DNA from: Lineus longissimus
Taxonomy: Eukaryota > Nemertea > Pilidiophora > Heteronemertea > Lineidae
NCBI RefSeq assembly: GCF_910592395.1
Contig: NC_088312.1
Location: forward strand, 13,764,001 to 13,828,000
Direction: 5' to 3'
Length of the DNA: 64,000 nucleotides
The notes under the pieces were generated by a model that was not told where the DNA came from, did not search any database, and saw only the letters and a program-made list of their open reading frames with translations. Position numbers and translations under genes: made by a program. Below are positions 20,891 through 31,027 of this stretch, in pieces. The number at the start of each line of letters is the position of its first letter. Position 1 is the first letter of the stretch.

Positions 20891-22025
20891 CCTTTGACCC
20901 TGTTTGTAAGGCATTTTCCCTTTGGAGCCCTTGGTCAACAGGCCGGGTCGAACTCGAGAACCCAGGTTTTGTGCGGTGGCGCCATCTAAACTCGACTTTC
21001 CGAGTTCGCGCATGCGCAGTTTCATTATTTGCACTTGGGTTTGCAAGTTTTTGCCGCCGAATCTTCTTTGTGAGCCCCCTTTCCATTGGTTTACTCGCCG
21101 ATGACGTTCTTCCACCTGCGCAAAGAAGATGCAGAACGCGAACTTTTGATCGTGGGAATTTCGGATTGACGGTGGGAATCTAGAGATATTTTGCTTTGAA
21201 GAACGTGTTTTTTCGCCATATTTAGGAGTTTTTACGGCTACAAAGTATATCAAATAAGTTGTCTATTAGCATACGAATCATTGTGTGTGTATAAAGTAGA
21301 AGGACAAAGTGTTTTGAGTGGGCTTTGTTGAAGATTTTGATACGTGGTTTGTTTTTGCACCGTATTCGGACATCAAAGGACATGTGATATTGCATTATGC
21401 ACTGACGTGCATTCCCTGTGCATTTTGTCGGCACCATAATTGACTATTCCTTTGATGATTCTCGAATCACGATGTCAACTTGTGTAAAACGTATAATTTA
21501 TCCATCAAGAACAGGAAGTAAAGTACGTTTCCAATATGTCACATAGAATTACTCGCAGGCTGAAAATTAAGTCTGTGTTTCACATGCAATCATCAGAAAA
21601 CAAATGGTGTCATACCGGTACAGAAATAAATGTATGTTCAGGCATTTTCGGGTTCGAGTCTCAGTCAGTTGTTTATTTCTTTCAGGTGCCGAGACAATGG
21701 GCAGTCGGTAATGACTGGTTGATACTGAATGAGATGAAGTCCGGTGAGGAGCAGGTTAACAATATAACTTATCCTGTATAGATATATGATACAAGTAAAT
21801 GAATAGATTAAGTTACACATTGTTGTTCAAAAGTTGTCTTTGATTGAAAAAAAACAAACTCCTGAGACGTTTGAGGCATTAAAAACACTCGAAACGGAAA
21901 CTTAAAAACGTCTCATCAGGCCCCAGTCACTGTTCGTGTTGGCACGCCAATTAACCGGAGCTTGTCGTCTGCTAAGAGAATCGAGCGGAAGTAACTATCT
22001 CTTGCAAAGCATGGTGGGATAAAAT
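20891..22025. other. Intergenic; no gene seen
   Basis: Overlapping frames on both strands at 20795-21253 look like non-coding GC-richer DNA, possibly a promoter-like stretch (GCGCATGCGCAG near 21007). No exon was supported. Confidence 0.3.
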
Positions 22026-22250
22026 ACTCGAATTCGCAAGGTTTTCCAAACTCGATCAGTCGAGTGCACGGTAGCACCGCAGGTGTTCTTTAATAACAAC
22101 TCGATAACGCGAGTATACCTGGTATATCAAGTGCGATCGGCGCAGTGACTCACGGGATATAACACTCGAGAAAGCGAGTACACTTGCTTTTCCGAGCATT
22201 TTTCACGAATTGCATCTTGGTACCTTACACTCGATATTGAGAGTGCACCT
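22026..22250. repeat. Iterated short palindromes (ACTCGA...TCGAGT)
   Basis: Hairpin-forming words begin at 22050 (ACTCGATCAGTCGAGT), 22099 (ACTCGATAACGCGAGT), 22164 (ACTCGAGAAAGCGAGT) and 22229 (ACTCGATATTGAGAGT). Each is followed by a GTRYACYTG-like tail. The last three are 65 bp apart, yet the spacers look unrelated. Confidence 0.55.
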
Positions 22251-22408
22251 GGGTTCTCGAGTTCGACCCGACCTGGTCAAAATGTCCCAATCTTGCCAAG
22301 TTCAAATGCCTATAACTTTGGACTGAACAGGAATTTTTCCATTCTGTAAAAGCCATAATGCTCATAATAGCTGATACTTGAATTATAGCCTGCAATAATA
22401 ATTATAAG

Positions 22409-22436
22409 CGCGCAGCAGAAAAGCCGAAGGCTTTTC
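22409..22436. other. Perfect short hairpin
   Basis: GCAGAAAAGCC, GAA loop, GGCTTTTCTGC. It is not followed by a U-run, and its function is unknown. Confidence 0.5.
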
Positions 22437-23754
22437 TGCGAAGCGCTACTATGGTTAACGTGCATACGACGTCATCCAATGTAAACAATGTTTCTCAAGT
22501 CCATGGATTCGTTTCAAATGGCTTAAATTTGACTTAAAATGGCCGCCAGAAGAGATAAACGCGCGAAAGTAGTAACTCGACTATTCTGAGCTCCGAGAGA
22601 GAGCCAAACGATTATTCTCACTGTTTTTTAATCAAACTTCAATTTCTGGGGGTTTACCCTCCGACATATGTGTTTTGATTTTTGAGACTTTAGTAATGAT
22701 ATCCAAAAGATGCTTAAAATGGATATAATCCCGAAATAATGAAGCAAAAGACGGGCAGGCGTTCCGAAAAAAAAATGTTATTTTGAGATTTCAATAAACC
22801 TTTTGAACGAATTCCACATGGGCCGTGGTGGGATCCGAAGACACCTTAAGGAGGAATGCATGTTTTTATGGGGTACCATTGGTTTTGCAGATCTTCTGTT
22901 TTTTTCTAAAGAATAATCAATATTCGCTAGCAGGCTTTTTATGCTCCCAGGTATGAAGAGGGTTCTATGTTCCTTGAGTTCTTTGTTCATCAGTCTGGTG
23001 TTCCTCAAGAGTAAAGTGTCTTCAAGTCTCTTGGCCAGCAAAAACCCTTTCCAACCAATTTTTTATGCATTAACCATTCGGCAACATGTTGGTGGGGGAA
23101 AAACCTGATCCCTAGATCCCTGACCCCTTGAATTGGTTGCCCAGGTACAACCACAAGCAATTGCCTCAAGGAAGCCACCAGTACGACCTCGTGGGAGTCT
23201 TGCCAATATCATGCCAGTGAAAAGGAAGGGTAATGATGGTTGAGGGTTGCAGTTAGGGTACCATCAAGGAGTACCTCTTCCTCGCTCTGTCAAAGGACTG
23301 CACCATCATGAAGGTTTGGGGGTTCCACTCGAGCGCCCCAGGGTAAGCAGCTCGGAAGGACTTATTGAGAGGCCAATAGGGGGTTTGGGGGGGCCTTCCC
23401 CCCAATGCACTGGCTAAAACATGTCAGAGGGACGGGGCTTGGGGGGGGGGAGGGGCTCTCCATGGCGACAGTTGCGCGAGTTCAATAGAGCTTGCACTTT
23501 ACATTAGAATCTGCCAGAGTCCCAGACTACGATAGTCTGGACACCTTTCGGGGGGGGGGACATTTTCCATTTCTTTGCCGGCTATTATGACGATGGAGTT
23601 GAGTTACTGCTAATGCGATACACGGAGAAAAATGTCTATCAAAACAAAAAATTGGCGGAAGGAACTATAGCAGGGTCCCAACCAGGGGGTTTGGGGGGGT
23701 TGGTTTATTTTGACCTGAACACCCTAATGGTGAGAGGGCGAGGGTAGTACTTAC
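22437..23754. other. Probable intron/downstream of the minus-strand gene; G-rich tracts
   Basis: The frame at 22778-23041 (minus) contains a protein-like run (RNTRLMNKELKEHRTLF), so a downstream exon is possible but not supported by a clear splice pair. Several G-runs of 8-12 lie at 23390-23700. No other gene was seen. Confidence 0.25.
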
Positions 23755-24160
23755 ATTTTCCTTCGTCTACTACTTCATTGTAGTGATCCATATAGTCGAA
23801 GATAGCAGCCAGACGTTTGTCCACTCTTGTATAATAGCCATCCTCACATGCCATATGTAACTTAGTAATAGAGTTTTTGAAGACGTCCCAGGCCAATTCC
23901 CCCTCGTTAACATCTTGTGCCGCAAAGAACTCGGGCAGTAGATCGCGTTCAGAGCACTCAGATAATGGGCAACGAACATCATTGACAGCCACGAAATTCG
24001 TGTAGAAAAAATCCCCACGATTTCCTCCTCCCACCACTTTACCCGACATCCTATCTAAAAAGTTCATTACATCAACTTTCGTGGCGTTTGAGATCGGTAT
24101 TTTCTCAATCTGTTCATGTTTTTGCTGCGTTCTAGAACGCGAAGCACCGATCGCCGCCAT
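23755..24160 (-). CDS. Unrecognised gene, first coding exon
   Basis: ATG at 24158-24160 opens a frame with good codon regularity that reaches a strong 5' splice site (GTAAGTAC, complement of 23747-23754) after 135 codons plus one base. The product starts MAAIGASRSRTQQKHE and is soluble, mixed-charge, without a signal peptide. It holds a Cys pair in NDVRCPLSECSERD and an aromatic-acidic segment (AAIFDYMDHYNEVVDEG). I do not recognise the family. The Gypsy LTR at 24240-24354 lies only 80 bp upstream of the ATG, so the insertion sits in the promoter or 5' UTR. Confidence 0.6.
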
Positions 24161-24239
24161 TACTACCTCGAGAGCAGCCTCGCACCCAACCAGACTTCGG
24201 TCTCAGGTCTCACTAGCCAGTGCAATGGCCGGGCCTACC

Positions 24240-24354
24240 TGTAGTGTATTGCGTATTGATACATCATTATAATAAAGTAGTTCCGGAGTCAGTCGCAACT
24301 CGTGTCTTATGTTGGCCATTATTTATCGTCGTCCTAACTTCAGAGGTCGTTACA
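24240..24354 (+). repeat. 5' LTR
   Basis: 115 bp, TGTAGTGTATT...GTCGTTACA, unusually short for a Gypsy LTR. It contains AATAAAG near 24271 as a possible polyadenylation signal. By eye it is identical to the 3' LTR. Confidence 0.92.
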
Positions 24355-24377
24355 TGGTGTCCTAGAAGTGGGATTCG
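24355..24377 (+). promoter_or_regulatory. Putative primer-binding site
   Basis: TGGTGTCCTAGAAGTGGGAT directly follows the LTR. Its complement resembles the 3' end of an animal tRNA-Leu (a T-arm ending in CCA), apart from a two-base difference in the middle. The tRNA assignment is from memory. Confidence 0.5.
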
Positions 24378-24555
24378 CAAATCAAGGACATGAAAAGAAA
24401 GGCAGAGTATCGGTGAATCAATAGAAGTGAGAAACTCGATTTCCCCTATTGACATTTATGCGTGCCGCCTGATTTTAGTCGAGGCAAGATCAGTGCCCGA
24501 GAACATCGTTGTACATTCGTAGTGCATTTGAATATTCACCACAGCAGAATCCAAA

Positions 24556-26313
24556 ATGGCCGTTCAGGGAATACTTCCCCCTAAGTTCACCCCCGCCTCT
24601 CACGACATGGGAGTGCTCGCCACTTCATGGAGAGAATACAGGGACGAACTAGATCTATATTTCCTTGCTAGTGGGCAAGGAACAGCAGCACAGAAACAGA
24701 AGGTGTCCCTCTTGCTGTATCAAATGGGGAAGCAGTACATGAAAGTGTTTCAAAATGAACTGGTGTTCGAAGCAGACGCTGACAAGGACAAGTACGACAA
24801 GGTCTGCTCAGCGTTTGATAAGTACTTTGAACCAAAGAAACTGGTTAAAAGCCACATTACCAAGTTTCAAAAGCGGATGCAGGCCAGCAATGAGACAATT
24901 TCAGATTATATCACTGACCTGCGTCGCCTAGCGAAATTGTGTGAATTCGGTGACAAAGAGGACCGAATGATGTCTGTTCAGATTTCTAACGGTGTCAAAG
25001 ACGAAGTACTATTAAGGAAGAAGCTGTGGGACGAGGATCTGACGTTGCAGCAAACGATTGAAAAGTGCCAGACATTCGAACTACGTGCTGAAAGTGCAGG
25101 GTTGTTTAAAAAGCATAACAACACTGCTGGTGATAAGGAAGTGAACGCAGCCTATCGTTGGCGTGGTGGTAGTCGATCTAGATCACGGGGTCGCGGGTAC
25201 ACAAACTATCCCCGTGGAGGTGCCACTGCGAGTCAACATCATGGACGTGGACGCTCAACCCCAAGAGTAGCTCAGCAACGCGGGTATGGTCGTGGACGTC
25301 GCAGCCACAGCCAAAATCAGTATCATGGGTCATGCCAAAAGTGTGGTCGTCAACATGCCCCTAGACAGTGTCCAGCCTATGATCAACAGTGTAGACATTG
25401 CCACATGTATGGTCATTTCGAGAGAAAGTGCTTGAAAAAGAACGTGTGTTTCATCGATGGTGAATGTGACTATGATGAAGAACAGTCATGGTCATATGAT
25501 TATGAGCCCACTGAGGAGATGGACTCCCTCCACATATACTCTATCAAGACTAGATCAACTACTAGAGACAGTGCTGGTGATACTTGGACTGTACTGCTGC
25601 ATACTCCCTATGAAAATGGACGTGGTGCCATTAGAATGAAAATAGATACACAGGCTCATTGCAACACCATGTCCAAAACCTCTTTTGACAGAATGCAACA
25701 GCATGGTCACCTGCAGCTCAAGTCCACAGCATCTACCATCACTGCCTTTGGTAACACTACTGTAGTGCCTGTTGGCAAAACAACATTTGATGTCATCATG
25801 AAGGGTGAAACACACTCAATTGAGTGTGAGGTTGTACCTGGCAATGTGCCAAATCTTCTTGGTGCAAAGGATAGTGAAAGGTTAGGCCTAGTGAAGCGTG
25901 TATTCCATGTCAGAGACCAGCCATTGTTTGATGACAAATTCCTGAAGCGCATTTCAAATGTTGAGAAAGTACCAGAACCTATCTTGAAGGTACTTAGGGA
26001 CTTTCCAGACAGGTTTCCTGATGAAAGGGTTGGCAAGCTACCTGGTGAGTTTCATCTGTCCATTGATCCAGAGTACAAAGATGGTCCAGTGTCATATGGT
26101 AGTAGACCTATACCAGCAGCTCTGAGAGATATGACCAAGAAACAAATAGATTTCCTAGAGAGTAATGACATTATTTCCAAGGTACCACCCGGTGTCCCAA
26201 CACCCTGGTGTAGTCAACTGCATGTAGTGCATAAGAAGGATGGCAAGTCAGTACGCGTGTGTATAGATCCAAAGTTCTTGAATAAGGCTTTGCTCAGAGA
26301 GACCCATCCTATT
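24556..26313 (+). pseudogene. Gypsy Gag-protease-RT, 5' part of the polyprotein
   Basis: One frame of 586 recognisable codons. Gag occupies about residues 1-295, with an Arg/Gly-rich basic stretch (about 200-250) and two zinc knuckles (C260-C263-H267-C272 and C279-C282-H287-C292) that would bind RNA. The protease region is about 340-450; its active-site triad reads D364-T365-Q366, where the family normally has D-T/S-G, so catalysis is doubtful. The start of the reverse transcriptase follows (VPTPWCSQLHVVHKKDG near 547-563). Genuine sequence stops at about I586 (HPI, codon 26311-26313), where the foldback insert begins; the next nine codons and the stop belong to the insert. Gag and Pol share one frame, so no frameshift signal is needed. 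Confidence 0.88.
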
Positions 26314-27225
26314 AGGGTTACAGGAAAATTCGTCCCCGGATAATTCGTCCCCGGAAAATTCGTCCCCGCAAATTCGTCCCCGGAAAATTCGTCCCCGAGG
26401 ATAATTCGTCCCCGAGGATAATTCGTCCCCGGAAAATTTGTCCCCGAGGATAATTCGTCCCTGGAAAGTTCGTCCCCGAGGATAATTCGTCCCCAGAATA
26501 TTTAACAAAGTTGAAAGTTTCTGACTTTACTTTCTAGGACTCTTAAGTCTTGTCGAATGGACTGTAGTAATAACTAATACTTTCGATTTTTCTCATTCAG
26601 TGTAACATCCCTCTTTACTACCATACTAGCCAGTTACCTACCCCACTATTTTTATAGTAGGTGGAAGTAGGCAGGCGAAATATTTTATTGAGAATTTAGA
26701 GCTTTTCTTTCATTCTGACCAGTAAAAATACTTATTTGAAAAAAAAAATTATTTCGCCTGCCTACCTCTACCTACTATGAAAAGAGTGGAGTAGGTAACT
26801 AGCTAGTAGGGTAGTAAAGAGAGATATAATGAATGAGAAAAGTCGAAAGTAGTAAGTAGTAGTTATTACTAGAAACTAATGTCAGAAACTTTCAACTTTT
26901 GTTTAATTTTCCGAGGACGAATTATCTTCGAGGACGAATTTCCCAGGGATGAATTATCCTAGTGGACATATTTTCCGGGGATGAAATTTTCCTCGGGGAC
27001 GAATTTTCCAGGGACGAATTATCCTCGGGGACGAATTCTCCAGGGACGAATTTTCCAGGGACAAATAATACAAATTGTTGCGAGCAATGAATTTTAAAAA
27101 TGAAGTTTGGTGCAAAACAAGTTAAAACAATCTGATCATAGAGTGCCATACGGGTGAAAAACCAGCAGCCTTTAACATTCTGGTCCAGGGATTAACGTTA
27201 GGCCTAACGTCAGTGCACTAGGCCC
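26314..27225. mobile_element. 0.9-kb foldback insert with tandem-repeat arms
   Basis: Both arms consist of tandem copies of a roughly 16-bp unit (ATTCGTCCCCGAGGATA on the left to 26495, the complement from about 26908 to 27062). The middle is a long palindrome (CTACTATAAAAA-type arms, GGCAGGCGAAAT and its complement). The right tail (27063-27225) is the inverted copy of 11005-11160. It splits the reverse transcriptase between HPI and the first catalytic Asp box, and roughly 15-20 codons normally found there appear to be missing, which suggests a small deletion of target DNA. Confidence 0.75.
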
Positions 27226-29685
27226 TTTTCAGTACTTGATGCTAATCAAGGTTTCTTCCAGCTACAGTTGGACTATGAGAGTCAACTGCTTACTTGCTTC
27301 TCTACCCCTTGGGGGCGCTACATGTACAAACGTCTTCCTATGGGTGTCAAGTCTGCTCCAGAGATATACCAGCGGGCTATAGAAGAAATGTTCGCTGGGA
27401 TGGAAAACTTCGCCAATATCTTCGATGATATTTTGTTGCACACAGGTGACATTGAGCACCATTGTAAAGTACTGAGGAAAACACTAGAGACAGCACGTGA
27501 AAACGACTTGACGTTCAGGTTGAGTAAGTGCATGTTCGCGCAGCCAGAGGTAGATTACACTGGTCATGTTTTGACTGATGAAGGTGTGACTGTGTCGCCA
27601 GAGAAGGTTCGAGCCATTGTTGAACTTCCTGAGCCTACTTGTAAAGAAGAAGTGCGTACATTGTTAGGAATGGCCACATACTTGTCCAAGTATATTCCTA
27701 ACTTCTCTGATGTGACAAGTGACTTGAGAGAGGTTGTCAAAAAGAGACAAGATGGCAAAGGGTCTGAAGAGCCATTTCACTTTGATGAGCCACAGCGACA
27801 AGCTTTTAAGAAGCTCAAAGCGGCTTTGATACAAGCCCCGGTCATGAGTTACTACTCCAAGACTGAGCCGATAGTGGTTTCTTGCGATGCCTCGTTGGGG
27901 GGCCTCGGTGCGGTCTTGATGCAACATGACCACCCTATAGCATATGCATCTAAAACCCTGACTCAGACTGAACGAGCATATGCACAGATTGAAAAAGAGC
28001 TTCTGGCCATAGTGTTTGCTTGTAGGAAATTTCACCACCTACTGTATGGCAGAAATGACATCACAGTAGAGACAGACCATTTGCCTCTTGTCCACATCAT
28101 TGAGAAACCCTTGGGACAAGTTCCCTTGAGATTACAGAAGATGTTGTTGAAATTGCAACCATACAGTTTCAAACTGATAGGAAAGTCAGGGAAAGATATT
28201 CCTGTTGCTGATTGTCTGAGCCGAGCTCCATTGAAAGATTGTCACTACAGAGGCCTAGTTGATGACATGCATGACTACCAAGTCTGTGCTATGGAGATTC
28301 CTACTGTACATGCTTTCTCTGATTCCAAACTGAAGTTGTTGAAGACAAATACTGAGAATGATGCTGAGTTGCAGAAGTTGCGAAACCAGGTTGTCAAAGG
28401 TTGGCCTGATGACAGAGCCAAGGTAGAAAATGTTCTGAAGCCATACTGGGACTATAGGGCAGAGATCACTGTGTATGATGGTATCCTTTTCAAAGGAGAG
28501 CGAGTCATTGTACCCAAGCAGATGCATAAGAACATGGTAGAGTTGATACATAGTTCGCATCAAGGGATTGTCAAATCAAAACAGCTGGCTAGAGACGTTC
28601 TGTTTTGGGTTGGAATGAACAAGCAGATTGAAGAAGCTGTAAGCAAATGTCCATTGTGCCAAGCCAGTAGAAGTCAACAGCAGAAAGAGCCTATGATGAG
28701 CACTCCTGTGCCAACTCTACCATGGCAGTCTGTTTCATCAGACTTGTTTGTACTAGATGATGATTTCTATCTTGTGACTGTAGATCACTATTCTGGGTAT
28801 TTTGAAGTGGATGAACTGAAACCTGATCATAGTGCACCTGTTGTCATATCCAAACTGAAAAGAGTCTTTGCCACCCATGGCATCCCCAGGACTTTGTATT
28901 CTGATCATGGCTCGGAGTACACTAGTCGTGATATGAAAGATTTCAATACCCAGTGGGGGTTTGAAATCAAGGCATTCAGTGCTAAGAATCCACAGGCAAA
29001 TGGCCTAGCAGAAAAGTCAGTTCAGATTGCTAAAAACATGCTGAAGAAGTGTAGGCAAGATGGCACAGATTTTCAGTTGGCTTTGTTGGACTATAGGAAC
29101 ACCCCTAGAGACAATGTCTTGGGTTCCCCTGTACAAAGGTGTATGGGACGAAGGACACAGACTAGATTGCCTACAAATCCGTCACTGCTGAAGCCTAAAT
29201 TGTTGTCCCCAAAGCAAGTGACTGGCAGGTTGCAAGAATGTAAAGCCAGAAACAAGGTACACTATGACAAGCATGTGAAACCACTTCCAAACTTGACTAG
29301 AAATAATACTGTGAGGTACAGAACTGGTAAAACCTGGACACCAGCCAAATTTGTGTCTGAGGCTGATGGTCCAAGGTCATACAAGTTGGTCACACCCTCT
29401 GGCAAGACCATAGTTAGAAACAGGAGACACATTCTGAGAACGAGAGAATCTGGAATCTATGAGCCCATGAGGCGCCAGCTGTTGATGAATGAGGAAACTG
29501 AGCTTGCTACTCAGCCCAGGCCACCAGAAACTCCTGCTATTGCAGCTCCAAGGCCTGTTGCTTCTGGTCCTCCAGGTTCAGCTCCAGTCAGGTCAGTTCC
29601 TACTCCTGCTTCTAAACCTCCAGAACAGTTGAGAACAGGAAGAGTCTCAAGTGCTCCAAACCACCTGAAAGACTATGTCAAGTAA
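27226..29685 (+). pseudogene. Gypsy RT-RNase H-integrase, 3' part of the polyprotein
   Basis: The frame resumes at FSVLDANQGF, whose Asp (27238-27240) is the first catalytic residue of reverse transcriptase. The second box is IFDDILL, a variant of YxDD. RNase H follows (SCDASLGGLGAVL, IEKELLAIVFAC, VETDHLPL). Integrase has its HHCC zinc finger (HSSHQGIVK to CPLC) and a DDE core (D in VSSDLF, D in YSDHGSEY, E in GLAEKSVQ). A Pro-rich tail precedes the TAA at 29683-29685. There is no internal stop. The half lacks an initiation context because of the insert upstream. No envelope gene is present. Confidence 0.9.
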
Positions 29686-30031
29686 ATGTGTACTTGTGTA
29701 GAGTGTTGTGCTAACTAGACTGGTTCATGTTGGTATAAGTTTTGAGTCTTCTACTCAATAGTGGTATTGGAAAACTGAGTAATCTGGAATAGTGTGGAAA
29801 CTAGAGAAACTTACAAAACGCAAAATCAGTAATTTTCTAAATTTTTTTATCACATTTGGTGTGTTTTTTTTTCCCTTCTAAATTTGTTACTTTGTTGTAG
29901 TTAAAGTGACTTATTCTTGAATCTACTTTCAGACCTTTGAATCCTCTAATGGTCTTATCTTTATTCCATCTTCATGTATCATTGTTATTGTATGTCTTCT
30001 AACTTTTTCTTCTTTTTCGAAGAAAGGGAGA
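29686..30031 (+). other. Gypsy 3' untranslated region and polypurine tract
   Basis: AT-rich non-coding DNA between the pol stop and the 3' LTR. The purine run GAAGAAAGGGAGA ends at 30031, the usual plus-strand primer position. Confidence 0.75.
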
Positions 30032-30146
30032 TGTAGTGTATTGCGTATTGATACATCATTATAATAAAGTAGTTCCGGAGTCAGTCGCAACTCGTGTCTT
30101 ATGTTGGCCATTATTTATCGTCGTCCTAACTTCAGAGGTCGTTACA
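30032..30146 (+). repeat. 3' LTR
   Basis: Copy of the 5' LTR with no visible difference, followed by the target duplication CTACC at 30147-30151. Confidence 0.92.
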
Positions 30147-30151
30147 CTACC

Positions 30152-31027
30152 TGGCGCCACAAATGGCGCGACGTCATTTCATGCATACCCCTGTTCAAGT
30201 GGCTGTCGACCTTGCAGTATATCACTCTCACACATAAAGTTATACATTTCTGAATAGCTTGTCGCTTGTTATCAAGTAATTCAGTCATGAGAACATGGGG
30301 GCAGCACAATACATGAGACACCCTGTACATCGATGAAAATTTTGAAAATTTCACCTTGCCGCCTTATAACTTGACGATTAACATGGATGGTGAAATAATA
30401 TTTTTATAAACCTCTACTTATCACCTTGAGAAAGCCAAATAATAACAATTTTAAATTTTGATACCAAAATAAGGTGTCGTTGCGGCTTTTCTTTGAGCAT
30501 TTTGACCGCGAAGTCTCACCTTGAGAACATGTGCACTCTGACAGGAACCAGTTCATGTCAACATCCGATTGAGCTATAAATAGCATGCGAGGCCTGGTCA
30601 CTGCGGACGTGCACAGAAGAAGCTGATATTTTCCTCAAATAATCGTCAGAGCTACCTCTTCACAAAATACCCAGGACACCGACATTTCAACATGCAGCAA
30701 TAGCGATATGATAGGCTTATCTGTATCCATGGTAATCGCCTGAGATTGGAGAACTTTGACCTGATCACCACTGGCTAGTGAGACCTCACTCCACGGTTCC
30801 GGAGGGCGCGCCAGGTTGGGATAGAGGCTGGAGTCAAGCTAGCACGAAAATTTCCAGCCCGAGATTTCATCCCTAGGTTCTATCCCGAATCAAGCCAGCC
30901 CGAAATTCCAGCCCGAAACCTTAGCCGAAGCCAGTAACCATAGTTTACTCGGGTTGGCAAATATAAAACATGGAATACAGGTACATGCCACCGCGATGAT
31001 TCCATTCAGGCGCCAGTGCCCATTCTA
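30152..31027. other. Intergenic; no gene seen
   Basis: It continues the pre-insertion DNA that flanks the Gypsy element. A few AGCCCGAAA-type words recur near 30850-30930. No exon was supported. Confidence 0.3.

Larger units (their letters stand above)
24240..30146 (+). mobile_element. Gypsy-type LTR retrotransposon with nested insertion
   Basis: The 115-bp LTRs (24240-24354 and 30032-30146) look identical, start TG and end CA, and are flanked by the 5-bp target duplication CTACC (24235-24239 and 30147-30151). A primer-binding-like TGG... sequence follows the 5' LTR and a purine tract (GAAGAAAGGGAGA) precedes the 3' LTR. Gag, protease, reverse transcriptase, RNase H and integrase follow in the Gypsy order. 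The pol frame is broken by a foldback insert (26314-27225), so this copy is not autonomous. LTR identity indicates a very recent insertion. Confidence 0.93.

Noticed and set aside
20795-21253. Overlapping frames of 60-152 codons on both strands
   Set aside because: They are mutually overlapping in GC-richer DNA, with no domains or splice pattern.
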